Both the position numbers and the translations under genes were made by a program. Of a DNA stretch of 64,000 bases, positions 34,851 through 43,481 are shown piece after piece. Numbering within the stretch: the first letter of the stretch is position 1; every line of letters begins with the position of its first letter. Origin of the DNA: Streptomyces sp. DSM 15324 (GTDB lineage Bacteria; Actinomycetota; Actinomycetes; Streptomycetales; Streptomycetaceae). The stretch lies in the NCBI RefSeq assembly GCF_001514285.1, contig NZ_KQ949038.1:62001-126000 (forward strand), written 5' to 3'. A model generated the notes under the pieces. That model was not told the origin of the DNA, made no database searches, and saw only the letters and a list, made by a program, of their open reading frames with translations.

Positions 34851-35500
34851 GAACCTGCCTCTCCTTCCCGGAGAGCTTCGTCCGGGCCGCAGATCACCGT
34901 GACGGCGGCCTGGGCTATGCCGACGAGTTCCTCGCGCGAGCTGCCGGTGCGCGCGCGGACCGCCAGGGTCTGCAGCATCGCCGAGGCCACCGCCGCGGCC
35001 GACGCGGGATCGACGCCGACGTTCAGTTCGTCGACGGACCGCTCGAAGCGCTCCCGGAAGACACGGTCCACGTCCTCGACGTAGCGCGCCGCGATCCCAC
35101 GGATATCGGCGTCACGGAGCGACTCGGTCACGGCGGTGCAGACGATGAAGCAGCCACGGGCGCCCTCGTCGCCGGCCAGCGTGCTCTCCCCGGCCGCGAC
35201 GAGGAAGTCGAAGAGGGCCGTGCGCAGCGGCCCGTCTCCGCCCAGATACTGCTCGACCCCTCCGACCGACCCTGCCCGGTTCTCCTCAAGCGCGCGCAGG
35301 TAGAGCGACCGCTTGTTGCCGAACGCGGCGTAGAGGCTGGGGCGCTGCACCCCGGAGGCCGCGACCAGCTCGTCGAGGGACGTGCCCGAGTAGCCGTTGT
35401 TCCAGAACACGTCACGGACCCGTTCCACGACCTGCGCCTCGTCGAACGCCCGGGGGCGGCCTCGGGGGCGGCGGGCACTCCCGTCAGATTTTTGTACCAC
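34847..35500 (-). CDS. TetR family regulator of the glutathione module
   Basis: 217 aa; GTG at 35498-35500. The helix-turn-helix VRDVFWNNGYSGTSLDELVAASGVQRPSLYAAFGNKRSLY resembles NemR/AcuR-type TetR proteins, with a Cys-containing segment GARGCFIVCTA in the ligand domain, a common site for sensing electrophiles. It is divergent from the GST gene. An inverted repeat flanks the plus-strand promoter, and one arm covers the start of this gene. Confidence 0.9.
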   Translation of the reverse strand: MVQKSDGSARRPRGRPRAFDEAQVVERVRDVFWNNGYSGTSLDELVAASGVQRPSLYAAFGNKRSLYLRALEENRAGSVGGVEQYLGGDGPLRTALFDFLVAAGESTLAGDEGARGCFIVCTAVTESLRDADIRGIAARYVEDVDRVFRERFERSVDELNVGVDPASAAAVASAMLQTLAVRARTGSSREELVGIAQAAVTVICGPDEALREGEAGS

Positions 35501-35548
35501 TTCGCATTCAACTCCTTGACCCGCTTAATTTCTATGCGATACGGTACA
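35493..35548. promoter_or_regulatory. Divergent promoter/operator of the glutathione module
   Basis: Inverted arms with consensus TGTACC-N3-TCGCAT lie at 35493-35507 and 35534-35548 (12 of 15 positions match). Between and over them is a plus-strand promoter: TTGACC at 35516-35521, an 18-nt spacer and TACGGT at 35540-35545. TetR binding here would silence both directions. Confidence 0.6.
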
Positions 35549-35668
35549 GAAGTCGCCGCAGGGGGTCAAGGAAATCCCGAGCGCCCCCCGGCCCCGTTCC
35601 CAAGCGATCCCTCCACCCGTTCCCGGGCGAGGGCGCGCATCCACCACACCCGATGGAGCACGACAGCC

Positions 35669-36487
35669 ATGGACACCGGCCTCACTCAGTACCCGCTGTA
35701 CACGAACCCCTACGACAAGCTGCAGATCGACAAGGACACCGAGTTCGAGCTGCACGCCGTGACCCTCGGCGAGAGCGAGATGGCGGCCTACGTGTCGAGC
35801 CTGTCGCCCTACGCCGCGAAGCTGGAGGCGTACTTCCGCCTCTTCGGCGTCAAGCACAAGGTCGTCGGCGAGCCCATCCCCGATGTCGGGCCGCGCGGGA
35901 AGGTGCCATACATCACCGTCGGGGACACCAGGATCTCCGACTCCCAGCTCATCATCGACTGGCTCAAGCGCACGGTCTCCGACCCCGACACACACCTCAC
36001 CGAGCAGCAGAAGGCCGTCGGCCACGCCGTCAAGCGCACGCTGGAGGACCACCTCTACTGGATCATCATCTACTTCGAGTTCTTCGACCAGCAGGGCTTC
36101 GACTTCATCGTCAGCCAGACGATCGGCGACACCTCGGTGCTTCCGGCCGAGATCCAGGAAGCCATCCGGGTACGCCGCGAGGACTTCCGCAAGCGCTGCT
36201 ACGACCAGGGCATCGCGCGGTACACGCCGGCCGAGATCTTCGACAAGGCCAAGAAGGACTTCGAGGCCATCTCGGTCATCCTGGGCGAGAACCGCTTCCT
36301 CCTCGGCGACACCCCGAGCTCCTACGACGCGACGCTGTTCGGCTTCATTCAGGCGTTCTACCAGGCGCGCGGCATGCACCCGGAGATCACCGACTTCGTG
36401 CGCACGATCCCGAACCTCAGCCGCTACGTCCAGAACATCCAGGAGACCTGGTACCCCGAGCTGAAGCTGGCCTTCGAGCCCGCCTAA
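35669..36487 (+). CDS. Glutathione S-transferase family protein (FAXC/metaxin-like)
   Basis: 272 aa from the ATG at 35669; an upstream GTG in frame is far from any ribosome binding site. A thioredoxin-like N-terminal domain carries SPYAAKLEAYFRLFGVKHK, GKVPYITVGDTRISDSQLI and the conserved Asp-Ser-Gln glutathione-binding segment. An all-helical C-terminal domain ends with RFLLGDTPSSYDATLFGFI. It probably conjugates glutathione to epoxides or other electrophiles, like the GSTs of rhodococcal isoprene catabolism. It is immediately upstream of glutathione-synthesis genes. Confidence 0.85.
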   Translation: MDTGLTQYPLYTNPYDKLQIDKDTEFELHAVTLGESEMAAYVSSLSPYAAKLEAYFRLFGVKHKVVGEPIPDVGPRGKVPYITVGDTRISDSQLIIDWLKRTVSDPDTHLTEQQKAVGHAVKRTLEDHLYWIIIYFEFFDQQGFDFIVSQTIGDTSVLPAEIQEAIRVRREDFRKRCYDQGIARYTPAEIFDKAKKDFEAISVILGENRFLLGDTPSSYDATLFGFIQAFYQARGMHPEITDFVRTIPNLSRYVQNIQETWYPELKLAFEPA

Positions 36488-36654
36488 GGGGCACCACGCA
36501 CTCATCCCTCCGGTGGGCCCGCGTGCACGGTGACGTGCACGCCGGTCCGCCGGACGGCCCGGGTCACGTCAGCGTTCCCGGGCGAACCCCCGTCGGCGGG
36601 CCTTGCTCCGAGACGGGCTCGTCGGAGGCGCGCCTCCGTGAACAGGAATGCCAC

Positions 36655-37572
36655 ATGCCGCTGAACGTAGCCGTCATCTCCGAGAAGCTCGGCACCTACG
36701 ACTCCAAGGACACGACCAAGATCGCTGTCGAGGCGCTCGTGCGCCATCACACGGTCTACGAGGTCTACCCCGCCGACGTCAGCCAGGTCGAAGGGCACCT
36801 TGTCGCCCACGCCCGCGTCTACACCGGCGCCGACGCGGCGCACGGACAGGACGAGGTACGCATCGACCTTGAGGACATGGACGTGATCCACTTCCGGCCC
36901 AACCCGCCGGTCGACATGTCCTACCTGACCACCCTGTACCTGCTGGAAAGGATCAAGGACAAGGTCCTGGTGATCAACGACCCGGAGAGCATCATCCGCT
37001 TCCCCGAGAAGATCCTCCCCTTCGAGTTCCCCGAGTTCACCCCGCCCACCCTGATCACTCACGACGTCGCCGAGGTACGCGACTTCACCGAGCGGCACCA
37101 CGAGGTGGTCATCAAGCCGCTCTACGAGTACGGCGGACGCGGGATCGGCAGGCTGACCTCGACGACGTTCGACGAACAGCTCGTCGGCGCCCGGCTGGGA
37201 GAGGGCGGTCCCCCGCTCGTGGTACAGGCGTTCCTGCCCCGCGTCACCGAGGGCGACAAGCGCATCTTCTTCATCGGCGGCGACGTGGCCGGCGCCTTCG
37301 TCCGCCTCCCCAAACCGGGCAGCTACATCGCCAACATCGCACAGGGCGGTTCGATCCACCCGACCACGCTCACCCCACGGGAGGAGGAGCTGGCCACGCT
37401 GCTGGGGCCGAAGCTGCGTGAGCGAGGGATCTACATCTGCGGCATCGACGTCATCGACGACCACGTCACCGAGATCAACGTCACCTCCTCCGTGGGGTTC
37501 TCCCAGATGGAGGAGCTGTACGGCGAGAAGCCGCAGATCAAGCTCTGGGACCTCATCGAGAAGGCAGCGTAG
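36655..37572 (+). CDS. gshB: Glutathione synthetase-like ATP-grasp protein
   Basis: 305 aa; ATG at 36655, with an in-frame extension rejected. ATP-grasp motifs match prokaryotic glutathione synthetase: VVIKPLYEYGGRGIGRL, EGDKRIFFIGGDVAGAFVR and ICGIDVIDDHVTEINVTS near the C-terminus with the Mg ligands. Length is usual for GshB. It would ligate glycine to gamma-glutamylcysteine. Alternative substrates (RimK-like ligases) are possible, but the neighbouring glutamate-cysteine ligase and GST make the glutathione role most likely. Confidence 0.82.
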   Translation: MPLNVAVISEKLGTYDSKDTTKIAVEALVRHHTVYEVYPADVSQVEGHLVAHARVYTGADAAHGQDEVRIDLEDMDVIHFRPNPPVDMSYLTTLYLLERIKDKVLVINDPESIIRFPEKILPFEFPEFTPPTLITHDVAEVRDFTERHHEVVIKPLYEYGGRGIGRLTSTTFDEQLVGARLGEGGPPLVVQAFLPRVTEGDKRIFFIGGDVAGAFVRLPKPGSYIANIAQGGSIHPTTLTPREEELATLLGPKLRERGIYICGIDVIDDHVTEINVTSSVGFSQMEELYGEKPQIKLWDLIEKAA

Positions 37573-37750
37573 GCGAGACGGCGCCACGCCGCCCGCCCAC
37601 AGGACCAGCCCGCTGCCGCCGAACTCAGGGATGCCAAGGCCCGTGCGGTCCGGCCACCGTTTCGTCGGGGCGACAGCCGCGATCGTCAGCCGGCCGCCTG
37701 CCAGAGAAGAAACCAGAGAAGATCACCAGACCATCCGGAGGACGTTAGTC

Positions 37751-39103
37751 ATGCCTGCAGCACACCCCTCGATCACGTACGAGCGGTTGCGCGAGGTCAC
37801 GGACTCCATGTTCGCCTCGACGACGGACGACCTCCTCGGCCTGGAGACCGAGTGGGCGGTCCACCCCGTGGCGGACCCGATGTCCCGCCCGGACCTGGGC
37901 CGGCTGCTGACCCTGGCCGACAGCCCACTGCCCGAGGCAGGCCGCGTCACCGTGGAGCCGGGCGGCCAGATCGAGCTGTCCTCGGCCCCCCAACGGTCGG
38001 TCTCGGAAGCGATCCGCGCCGTGGACACCGACGCCGCCGTGCTCCACCAGGGCCTGTCGCGAATCGGCCTGCGGGCGGAGAACAGTGCCGTCGATCTGCG
38101 CGCCCCCGTCCGTATCCTCGACCAACCCCGGTACCGGGCCATGAACGCCCACTTCGACCGCCAGGGCGAGGCCGGCCGCTGGATGATGACCAACACCTCC
38201 TCCGTGCAGGTCAACATCAGCAACGACCCCACGGACCCCCTCGGCCGGTGGCACGTCCTCAACCTGACCGCACCGGTGCTCATCGCGATGTTCGCGAACT
38301 CCCGCGCCGTCGACGCTTCCGGCACCACGTGGGCGTCGGCGCGTCAGGGCATCTGGTGGAACATCGACCCCACACGCACCCGCCCGGTCCCGGTGACCGA
38401 CGACCCCGGCGGCAGCTGGCTGCGCTACGCGCTCGACGCGCTCGTGTTCTTCATCCCCACCCAGGGGCCGGGAAGCCAGAGCGGCGTGGGCGTGAGAGAG
38501 CCGATGACCTTCCGCGAGTGGATGCACAAGGGGCACGAGCTGGGCTGGCCGACCATCGACGACTTCCGGTACCACCTCACCACGCTCTTCCCGCCCATCC
38601 GCCCCCGAGGCTGGATGGAGCTGCGGGTCCTGGACGCGCTGCCGCGCGCCGAGCGCGCCGCCGCCGCGCTGGCGGTCGCGACCATCGGCCAGTCGGGCGT
38701 TCGCGAGGAGCTCCACGAGCGGCTGCCGGACACGAGCGACCTGTGGCTGGACGCGGCCCGGTACGGGTTGGGCCACCCCAGGCTCGCCGAGGCCGCACGC
38801 ATCCTGGCGCGCGTCCTGTCCTCCTACGCCAAGGACGTGGCCGACCGCGAGCACGTCGACCTGCTCGACTCGTTCCTCGACAGCTTCACCGCGCGCCAGC
38901 TCACCCCCGGTTGCGGCGCGTGGCTTACGTTGCCCATCGACCTGACCGGCACCGGTCCACGGCCCCGGCCGGCGGGCTCGGGCGGCGGCCGGGGGGTCCC
39001 GCCGCAGCCCGTCGTCGATGTCGGGCGGGGTGCGCCACAGGGCCGGGCCGGGGGCAACAGGGCCGAACAGCTCACCCTGGCCACGCGGCACGGCCAGCTC
39101 TGA
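37751..39103 (+). CDS. Glutamate-cysteine ligase, GCS2 (EgtA/GshA-like)
   Basis: 450 aa; the ATG at 37751 follows GGAGGAC. The GCS2 fold has GLETEWAVHPV, VTVEPGGQIELSSAP and the ATP-site residues TNTSSVQVNIS. It makes gamma-glutamylcysteine, the first step for glutathione here or for ergothioneine in the EgtA role; no other egt genes lie nearby. The last 50 residues (from about 397) are low-complexity Gly/Pro/Arg. They are read from DNA whose opposite strand appears coding-like, so the true C-terminus may have been replaced. Confidence 0.85.
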   Translation: MPAAHPSITYERLREVTDSMFASTTDDLLGLETEWAVHPVADPMSRPDLGRLLTLADSPLPEAGRVTVEPGGQIELSSAPQRSVSEAIRAVDTDAAVLHQGLSRIGLRAENSAVDLRAPVRILDQPRYRAMNAHFDRQGEAGRWMMTNTSSVQVNISNDPTDPLGRWHVLNLTAPVLIAMFANSRAVDASGTTWASARQGIWWNIDPTRTRPVPVTDDPGGSWLRYALDALVFFIPTQGPGSQSGVGVREPMTFREWMHKGHELGWPTIDDFRYHLTTLFPPIRPRGWMELRVLDALPRAERAAAALAVATIGQSGVREELHERLPDTSDLWLDAARYGLGHPRLAEAARILARVLSSYAKDVADREHVDLLDSFLDSFTARQLTPGCGAWLTLPIDLTGTGPRPRPAGSGGGRGVPPQPVVDVGRGAPQGRAGGNRAEQLTLATRHGQL

Positions 39104-39218
39104 GAGCACGCGCCCGACATCGGCGATCATGGCGGCGGCGTCGGTGAGGACGCGGCCCGGACCATGCCGCCGATCGCGTCGCTGTCGGCGAGCTCGACAT
39201 CGACCGGCTGACCGTGGG
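38984..39218 (-). pseudogene. Possible broken gene antisense to the ligase tail
   Basis: On the minus strand, HGQPVDVELADSDAIGGMVR (about 39157-39218) is followed in another frame by VLTDAAAMIADVGRVLSEL and PRGQGELFGPVAPGPALW (about 38984-39151). Both stretches have natural amino-acid composition, unlike the plus-strand reading. It looks like one fragment with a frameshift; the family was not identified. Confidence 0.3.
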
Positions 39219-39268
39219 AGCGCCAGGACCAGGCTTTCCTTCCCCCTCATCACACAAGGAGCACCACG

Positions 39269-40255
39269 ATGCACACCCGCACACTCGGCCAGGGCCTTGA
39301 GGTCTCGGCGCTCGGTCTGGGCTGCATGGGCATGTCCCAGAGCTACGGCCCCAACCCCGGAGACCGCGCCGACATGATCGGCGTACTCCGCGCCGCTGTC
39401 GACCGGGGCATCACCTTCTTCGACACGGCCGAGGTCTACGGCCCCTACGTCAACGAGGAACTCGTCGGCGAGGCGCTCGCCCCGGTGCGCGACCAGGTCG
39501 TCCTCGCCACCAAGTTCGGCTGGCGCATCGAGGACGGCACATCGGTCGGGCTCGACAGTCGGCCCGAACAGATCAAGAAGGTCGCCGACGCCTCGCTGCG
39601 CCGGCTGCGCACGGACACCATCGACCTCTTCTACCAGCACCGGGTCGACCCCGACGTCCCCGTCGAGGACGTCGCGGGCGCGGTCGCCGAGCTCGTACAG
39701 GCAGGCAAGGTACGCCACTTCGGCCTGTCCGAAGCCTCCGCGGCGACGATCCGCAGGGCCCACGCCGTCCACCCCGTGACCGCCCTGCAGAGCGAGTACT
39801 CCCTGTGGACCCGTGACCCCGAGTCCGAGGTGCTGCCCACGCTCGCCGAACTCGGTATCGGGTTCGTGCCGTTCAGCCCGCTCGGCAAGGGCTTCCTCAC
39901 CGGCACCGTCGACACCACGACCGCGTTCACCGACGGCGACATCCGCTCCACCATCCCGCGGTTCGACCAGGACAACCTCACCGCCAACCAGGCCCTGGTC
40001 GACCACGTCGCCACGATTGCCCGCGCCAGGAACGCCACCCCCGGGCAGATCGCCCTGGCCTGGCTGCTCGCCCAGCAGCCCTGGATCGTCCCGATCCCCG
40101 GCACCCGCCGCATCGAACGCCTGGAGGGGAACGCCGGCTCGACCCAGGTCGCCCTGTCCGCCGACGACGTGGCCGACCTCGACGCCGTGGCGGCCCGCAT
40201 CGGCGTGCACGGCGACCGCTACAACGACCAGCACATGCGCCTCGTCGGCAAGTGA
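39269..40255 (+). CDS. Aldo/keto reductase
   Basis: 328 aa; the ATG at 39269 follows AAGGAGCACC. Catalytic residues are in FFDTAEVYGPY (Asp/Tyr), VVLATKFGW (Lys) and LFYQHRVDP (His), and the C-terminal NADP-binding TRRIERLEGNAGS is present. It reduces aldehydes or ketones with NADPH. It follows the glutathione genes on the same strand and may share their detoxification role. Confidence 0.93.
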   Translation: MHTRTLGQGLEVSALGLGCMGMSQSYGPNPGDRADMIGVLRAAVDRGITFFDTAEVYGPYVNEELVGEALAPVRDQVVLATKFGWRIEDGTSVGLDSRPEQIKKVADASLRRLRTDTIDLFYQHRVDPDVPVEDVAGAVAELVQAGKVRHFGLSEASAATIRRAHAVHPVTALQSEYSLWTRDPESEVLPTLAELGIGFVPFSPLGKGFLTGTVDTTTAFTDGDIRSTIPRFDQDNLTANQALVDHVATIARARNATPGQIALAWLLAQQPWIVPIPGTRRIERLEGNAGSTQVALSADDVADLDAVAARIGVHGDRYNDQHMRLVGK

Positions 40256-40403
40256 GACGACTGCCTGCTCGTCTCCGACGGCGGCTCGGCCAGGCGCCCT
40301 CGCCGCCGCAGTTCATCGAAGTCCAGGCCGGCCCCACCAACACGGACATGGACTCCGCCGACGGCCCGTTCACGGAATCCCTGGGCCGGAGCCGGCCCGC
40401 CCG
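40256..40403 (+). pseudogene. Fragments of thiolase-like and SDR genes
   Basis: Directly after the aldo/keto reductase stop and in its frame, DDCLLVSDGGSA resembles a thiolase-family motif (weak). In another frame at 40309-40386, QFIEVQAGPTNTDMDSADGP matches the C-terminal part of SDR proteins (the V-PGPT-TDM-PADGP motif). Neither has a gene body. Confidence 0.5.
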
Positions 40404-40874
40404 GGGTTCGTCCGTGGCGTCGTCAGCGACCTCGCCAAGGCGAAGGACTTCTTCTCCGGCGGCCTCGGATCGCGCGACACCGGCACTACCCTGCACGACG
40501 CGGCCGACGAGGCGCTGTGGAACGACTCCGCCGCCCCTGCCTGGTCCGTCGTCCTTTCCGCCGACGGCAAGCTGGACGGCCTGCTGATCGAGGTCGTGCA
40601 GTACACGGACCGCACTCCGCGACGGCTCCCGACGCACTACCAGCTCTCCGACCAGGGACTCTTGAACGTCGCCTTCGAATCCCGCAGCGTCACGGACTAC
40701 GAGACCGTGACCGGACAGATCAGCGACGGCGGCCACCAGCCGCACTCCGAGTTGTCACACGGCTCGGCCCGCGTCCGCTACCTCCTCGGCGCCGACGATC
40801 TCAGCGTCGAGCTCATCACCATCCCGGACAGGAACCTGGAAAAGACGCACGGGTTCGAACCGACCTCCGGCTGA
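40404..40874 (+). pseudogene. VOC/glyoxalase-like protein, 5'-truncated
   Basis: The frame reads GFVRGVVSDLAKAKDFFSGGLG and continues through TPRRLPTHYQLSDQGLLNVAF to LGADDLSVELITIPD and a stop. This is typical of VOC-superfamily enzymes (glyoxalase or ring-cleavage dioxygenase type), but no start codon or ribosome binding site precedes it. Its beginning lies next to the SDR fragment, so the 5' end was lost. From 40875 to 41085 nothing is recognised. Confidence 0.6.
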
Positions 40875-41085
40875 CGGCCGACCACGCGGTCGCACCCCTG
40901 ACGCCGCCAACCTCGGCAGCACCCGGCCCCGGTCAACAGATGCCGACGCGGGCACGGCGGCCGGGCGCGAGGCAGCCGCCCGTCACCTTCCGCCCGGCCG
41001 CCGCCGATCCCGACGCGGCGCAAACACCCACCACCAACCGGTCCCGCACAGCGAGGACCACATCACCAGAAAGAGCAGAGCACCC

Positions 41086-42006
41086 ATGGCCAGCAGTCAC
41101 CTCGGCACCGACGCCGTCCCGAACACCGTCGACACCCTTCCGCACCTGCCCCCGGGCTTCACCGACACCTTCACCAGCCGCATCGTCGACATCGACGGCA
41201 TCGCCGTGCACGCCGTCGTCGGCGGAGACGGACCGCCGCTGCTCCTGCTCCCCGCCTGGCCCGAGTTCTGGTACGGCTGGCGACTGGTGATGCCCGCGCT
41301 CGCCGAGCACTTCACCGTGATCGCGGCCGACCACCGCGGCGTCGGCGCCAGCGACAAGCCCGCCACCGGCTACGACTCCGGCACCATCGCCGACGAACTG
41401 GCGGAACTGATGGCCACCCTGGGCCACGACCGCTACTCCGTCGCCGGATACGACCTGGGCATGATGACCGGCTACGCACTCGCCGCCAAATACCGGGAGC
41501 GTGTAACCCGCCTCGCGGTCGCCGAGGCGATCCTGCCCGGCATCTCCCCCTCCCCACCGCTGATCGCGGACGCGACCACCAACGAAGTCCTGTGGCACTT
41601 CGCCTTCAACCGCCTGTCGGACATCAACGAACGTATGGTGACCGGCCGCGAGGAGATCTACTTCGGCCACCAGTTCGCCTCCAAGGCCGCCACACCCGAC
41701 GCCATCCCGCCCCACGTCGTGGACGTGTACGTCGACGCTGTCCGCGACCCGGCCGCCCTCCGCGCGAGCTTCGAGTTCTACCGCGCGGACAACGCGCCCC
41801 TGCTGACCGCCTGGCAGAAGGAGGGCCCCCTGGAGATACCGGTCCTGGCCATCGGCGCGGAGCTCTCGGTCGGCGCCTCCGTCGAGCACGTCATGCGGGA
41901 AGTCGCCACCGACGTCACCGGACTGGTCATTCCCGGCTCCGGCCACTTCGTCACCGAGGAAGCCCCCGACGCCATGGCCACGGCACTGCTCGACTTCTTC
42001 CGCTGA
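41086..42006 (+). CDS. Alpha/beta hydrolase, epoxide-hydrolase-like with altered motifs
   Basis: 306 aa; the ATG at 41086 follows AAAGAGCAG. It aligns with epoxide hydrolase/dehalogenase relatives: ADHRGVGASDKPATGYD, the nucleophile Asp in GYDLGM and His in GSGHFVTEEAPDA. The usual HG of the oxyanion motif HGWPEFWY is PA here (LLPAWPEFWYGWR), and GHD is GYD. These two changes could weaken or alter catalysis. The substrate is unknown. Confidence 0.83.
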   Translation: MASSHLGTDAVPNTVDTLPHLPPGFTDTFTSRIVDIDGIAVHAVVGGDGPPLLLLPAWPEFWYGWRLVMPALAEHFTVIAADHRGVGASDKPATGYDSGTIADELAELMATLGHDRYSVAGYDLGMMTGYALAAKYRERVTRLAVAEAILPGISPSPPLIADATTNEVLWHFAFNRLSDINERMVTGREEIYFGHQFASKAATPDAIPPHVVDVYVDAVRDPAALRASFEFYRADNAPLLTAWQKEGPLEIPVLAIGAELSVGASVEHVMREVATDVTGLVIPGSGHFVTEEAPDAMATALLDFFR

Positions 42007-42022
42007 CAAGCAACATCGCGCC

Positions 42023-42259
42023 CAGCGACTCGCCCAGGACCTGATCGACCCGCTCGGCTTCGACACGGTCGACACAGACGCCCCCTGCCGCCCCGTGGCT
42101 CCGGCAGCCAGGGACAACCCCGACCACGTCCTGCTCGACGGTGTCGCCGTCGCCGCCAAGGCCCTGGCAGCGGCCTCCCCGGACATCCCCGGACACCTGG
42201 CGGACTGCCGCGGCGCGAGGGCAACTGCTTTCACACCTTTCCTTTCCCGAAGGAGACAA
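42023..42259 (+). pseudogene. Possible remnant of F420-NADP reductase-like gene
   Basis: QRLAQDLIDPLGFDTVDTD at 42023-42079 resembles the C-terminal part of NADPH:F420 reductase-like proteins. The frame continues with unassigned sequence (DNPDHVLLDGVAVAAKAL). No start, ribosome binding site or N-terminal dinucleotide-binding domain is present. Confidence 0.35.
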
Positions 42260-42261
42260 CG

Positions 42262-43269
42262 ATGACCGACCAGACGACCACAGAAATACTCGGCCCCACG
42301 ACGACCCGGCCGCCGTTCGACCCCGAACTCGTTCTCGCCGAGGAGGCGATACGCGGTGCGATGCCCGTCCTGTCGCACGAGACCCTCCCCTCGGTCCGAC
42401 GGCTCCTGACCGAGGGAATGCCCGGCATGGAGCCTGCGGACCTGACCGCGGGCGGCCGCGTCAGGGTCGAGGAACGCCAGGTCCCCGGGCCCGAAGGGGC
42501 ACCGGACATCACCCTCCTCATCCTCAGCCCCGCCGACGGCAGCAGCACTCCCCGGGCGGGCATCTACTACGTCCACGGTGGCGGAATGGTGGTAGGGGAC
42601 CGCCGCACAGGTGTGGAGTCCTTCGTGCCCTTCGTCGCCGAGGGCGGCGCGGTCGTCGTGTCGGTCGAGTACCGGCTGGCCCCCGAGCATCCCGACCCCG
42701 CTCCCGTCGAGGACTGCTACGCCGGACTGGCGTGGACGGCGAAGAACGCGGACGAGTTGGGCATCGACCCCGACCGCCTGCTCATCGCAGGCATCAGCGC
42801 CGGCGGCGGGCTGGCGGCCGGAACCGCGCTGCTCGCCCGCGACCGCGCCTTCCCCAGGCTCACCCACCAGGTGCTGGTCTGTCCCATGCTCGACGATCGC
42901 TTCGAAACCCACAGCAGCCGCATGCTGGACGGCCTGACCGGCTGGGACCGCAACAGCAACCTGTTCGGCTGGACATCACTGCTGGGCGAGCGCCGCGGCA
43001 CTCCGGACGTGTCGCCCTACGCAGCCCCGGCCCGCGCCGAGGACCTCGGTAATCTGCCGCGCACCTACATCGACACCGGCTCGGCCGAGCTGTTCCGCGA
43101 CGAGATCCTCACCTACGCGCGCCGCCTCTCCGAGGCGGGTGTGAACGTGGACCTCCACATGTGGGGCGGCGGCTTCCACGGGTCCGATCAGATAGGAGCC
43201 CACGCCTCGGTGTCCCGGGCCTCCGTCGCCACCCGCGAGGAGTTCATCCGGCGGGCCCTGCGGGACTGA
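42262..43269 (+). CDS. Alpha/beta hydrolase, HSL/GDXG esterase family
   Basis: 335 aa; the ATG at 42262 follows GAAGGAG. The oxyanion motif is YYVHGGGMVVGDRRTG, the nucleophile Ser is in GISAGGGLA, the acid lies in the segment TGSAELFRDE and the His in GGGFHGSDQ. EYRLAPEHPDPAPVEDCY is the family hallmark. It is probably a carboxylesterase acting on short-chain esters. It lies inside the island with debris on both sides. Confidence 0.9.
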   Translation: MTDQTTTEILGPTTTRPPFDPELVLAEEAIRGAMPVLSHETLPSVRRLLTEGMPGMEPADLTAGGRVRVEERQVPGPEGAPDITLLILSPADGSSTPRAGIYYVHGGGMVVGDRRTGVESFVPFVAEGGAVVVSVEYRLAPEHPDPAPVEDCYAGLAWTAKNADELGIDPDRLLIAGISAGGGLAAGTALLARDRAFPRLTHQVLVCPMLDDRFETHSSRMLDGLTGWDRNSNLFGWTSLLGERRGTPDVSPYAAPARAEDLGNLPRTYIDTGSAELFRDEILTYARRLSEAGVNVDLHMWGGGFHGSDQIGAHASVSRASVATREEFIRRALRD

Positions 43270-43481
43270 CCGCAGGTACCCGCCCCAACCCGGCAGCGTG
43301 GAAGAGCGACCTGAGAGGTCCGTGCGGGCGTGATCTCATCGGCAGGCTGGAAGTGGTGTCGACGGGACGCACCGCCGGTCCGCACTGCGCGGGCAGGGAG
43401 TGACCCACCGATTCACCCCTGCGGCCACAGGCCGTCCGACGCCGAGAACAGCTCCTGACGACATGTGCCGGGTTCCGGCCC

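Noticed and set aside
36655..37572. RimK-type amino-acid ligase
   Set aside because: ATP-grasp motifs fit GshB better, and the adjacent ligase and GST favour glutathione, though the substrate is not proven.
37745..40234. 829-codon minus-strand frame across the ligase and aldo/keto reductase
   Set aside because: Mostly antisense shadow of two real genes; only the short part at about 38984-39151 looks coding-like and is reported separately.
40933..42912. 659-codon minus-strand frame opposite two hydrolases
   Set aside because: Opposite of two intact plus-strand hydrolases; composition Gly/Val/Arg biased with no domain.
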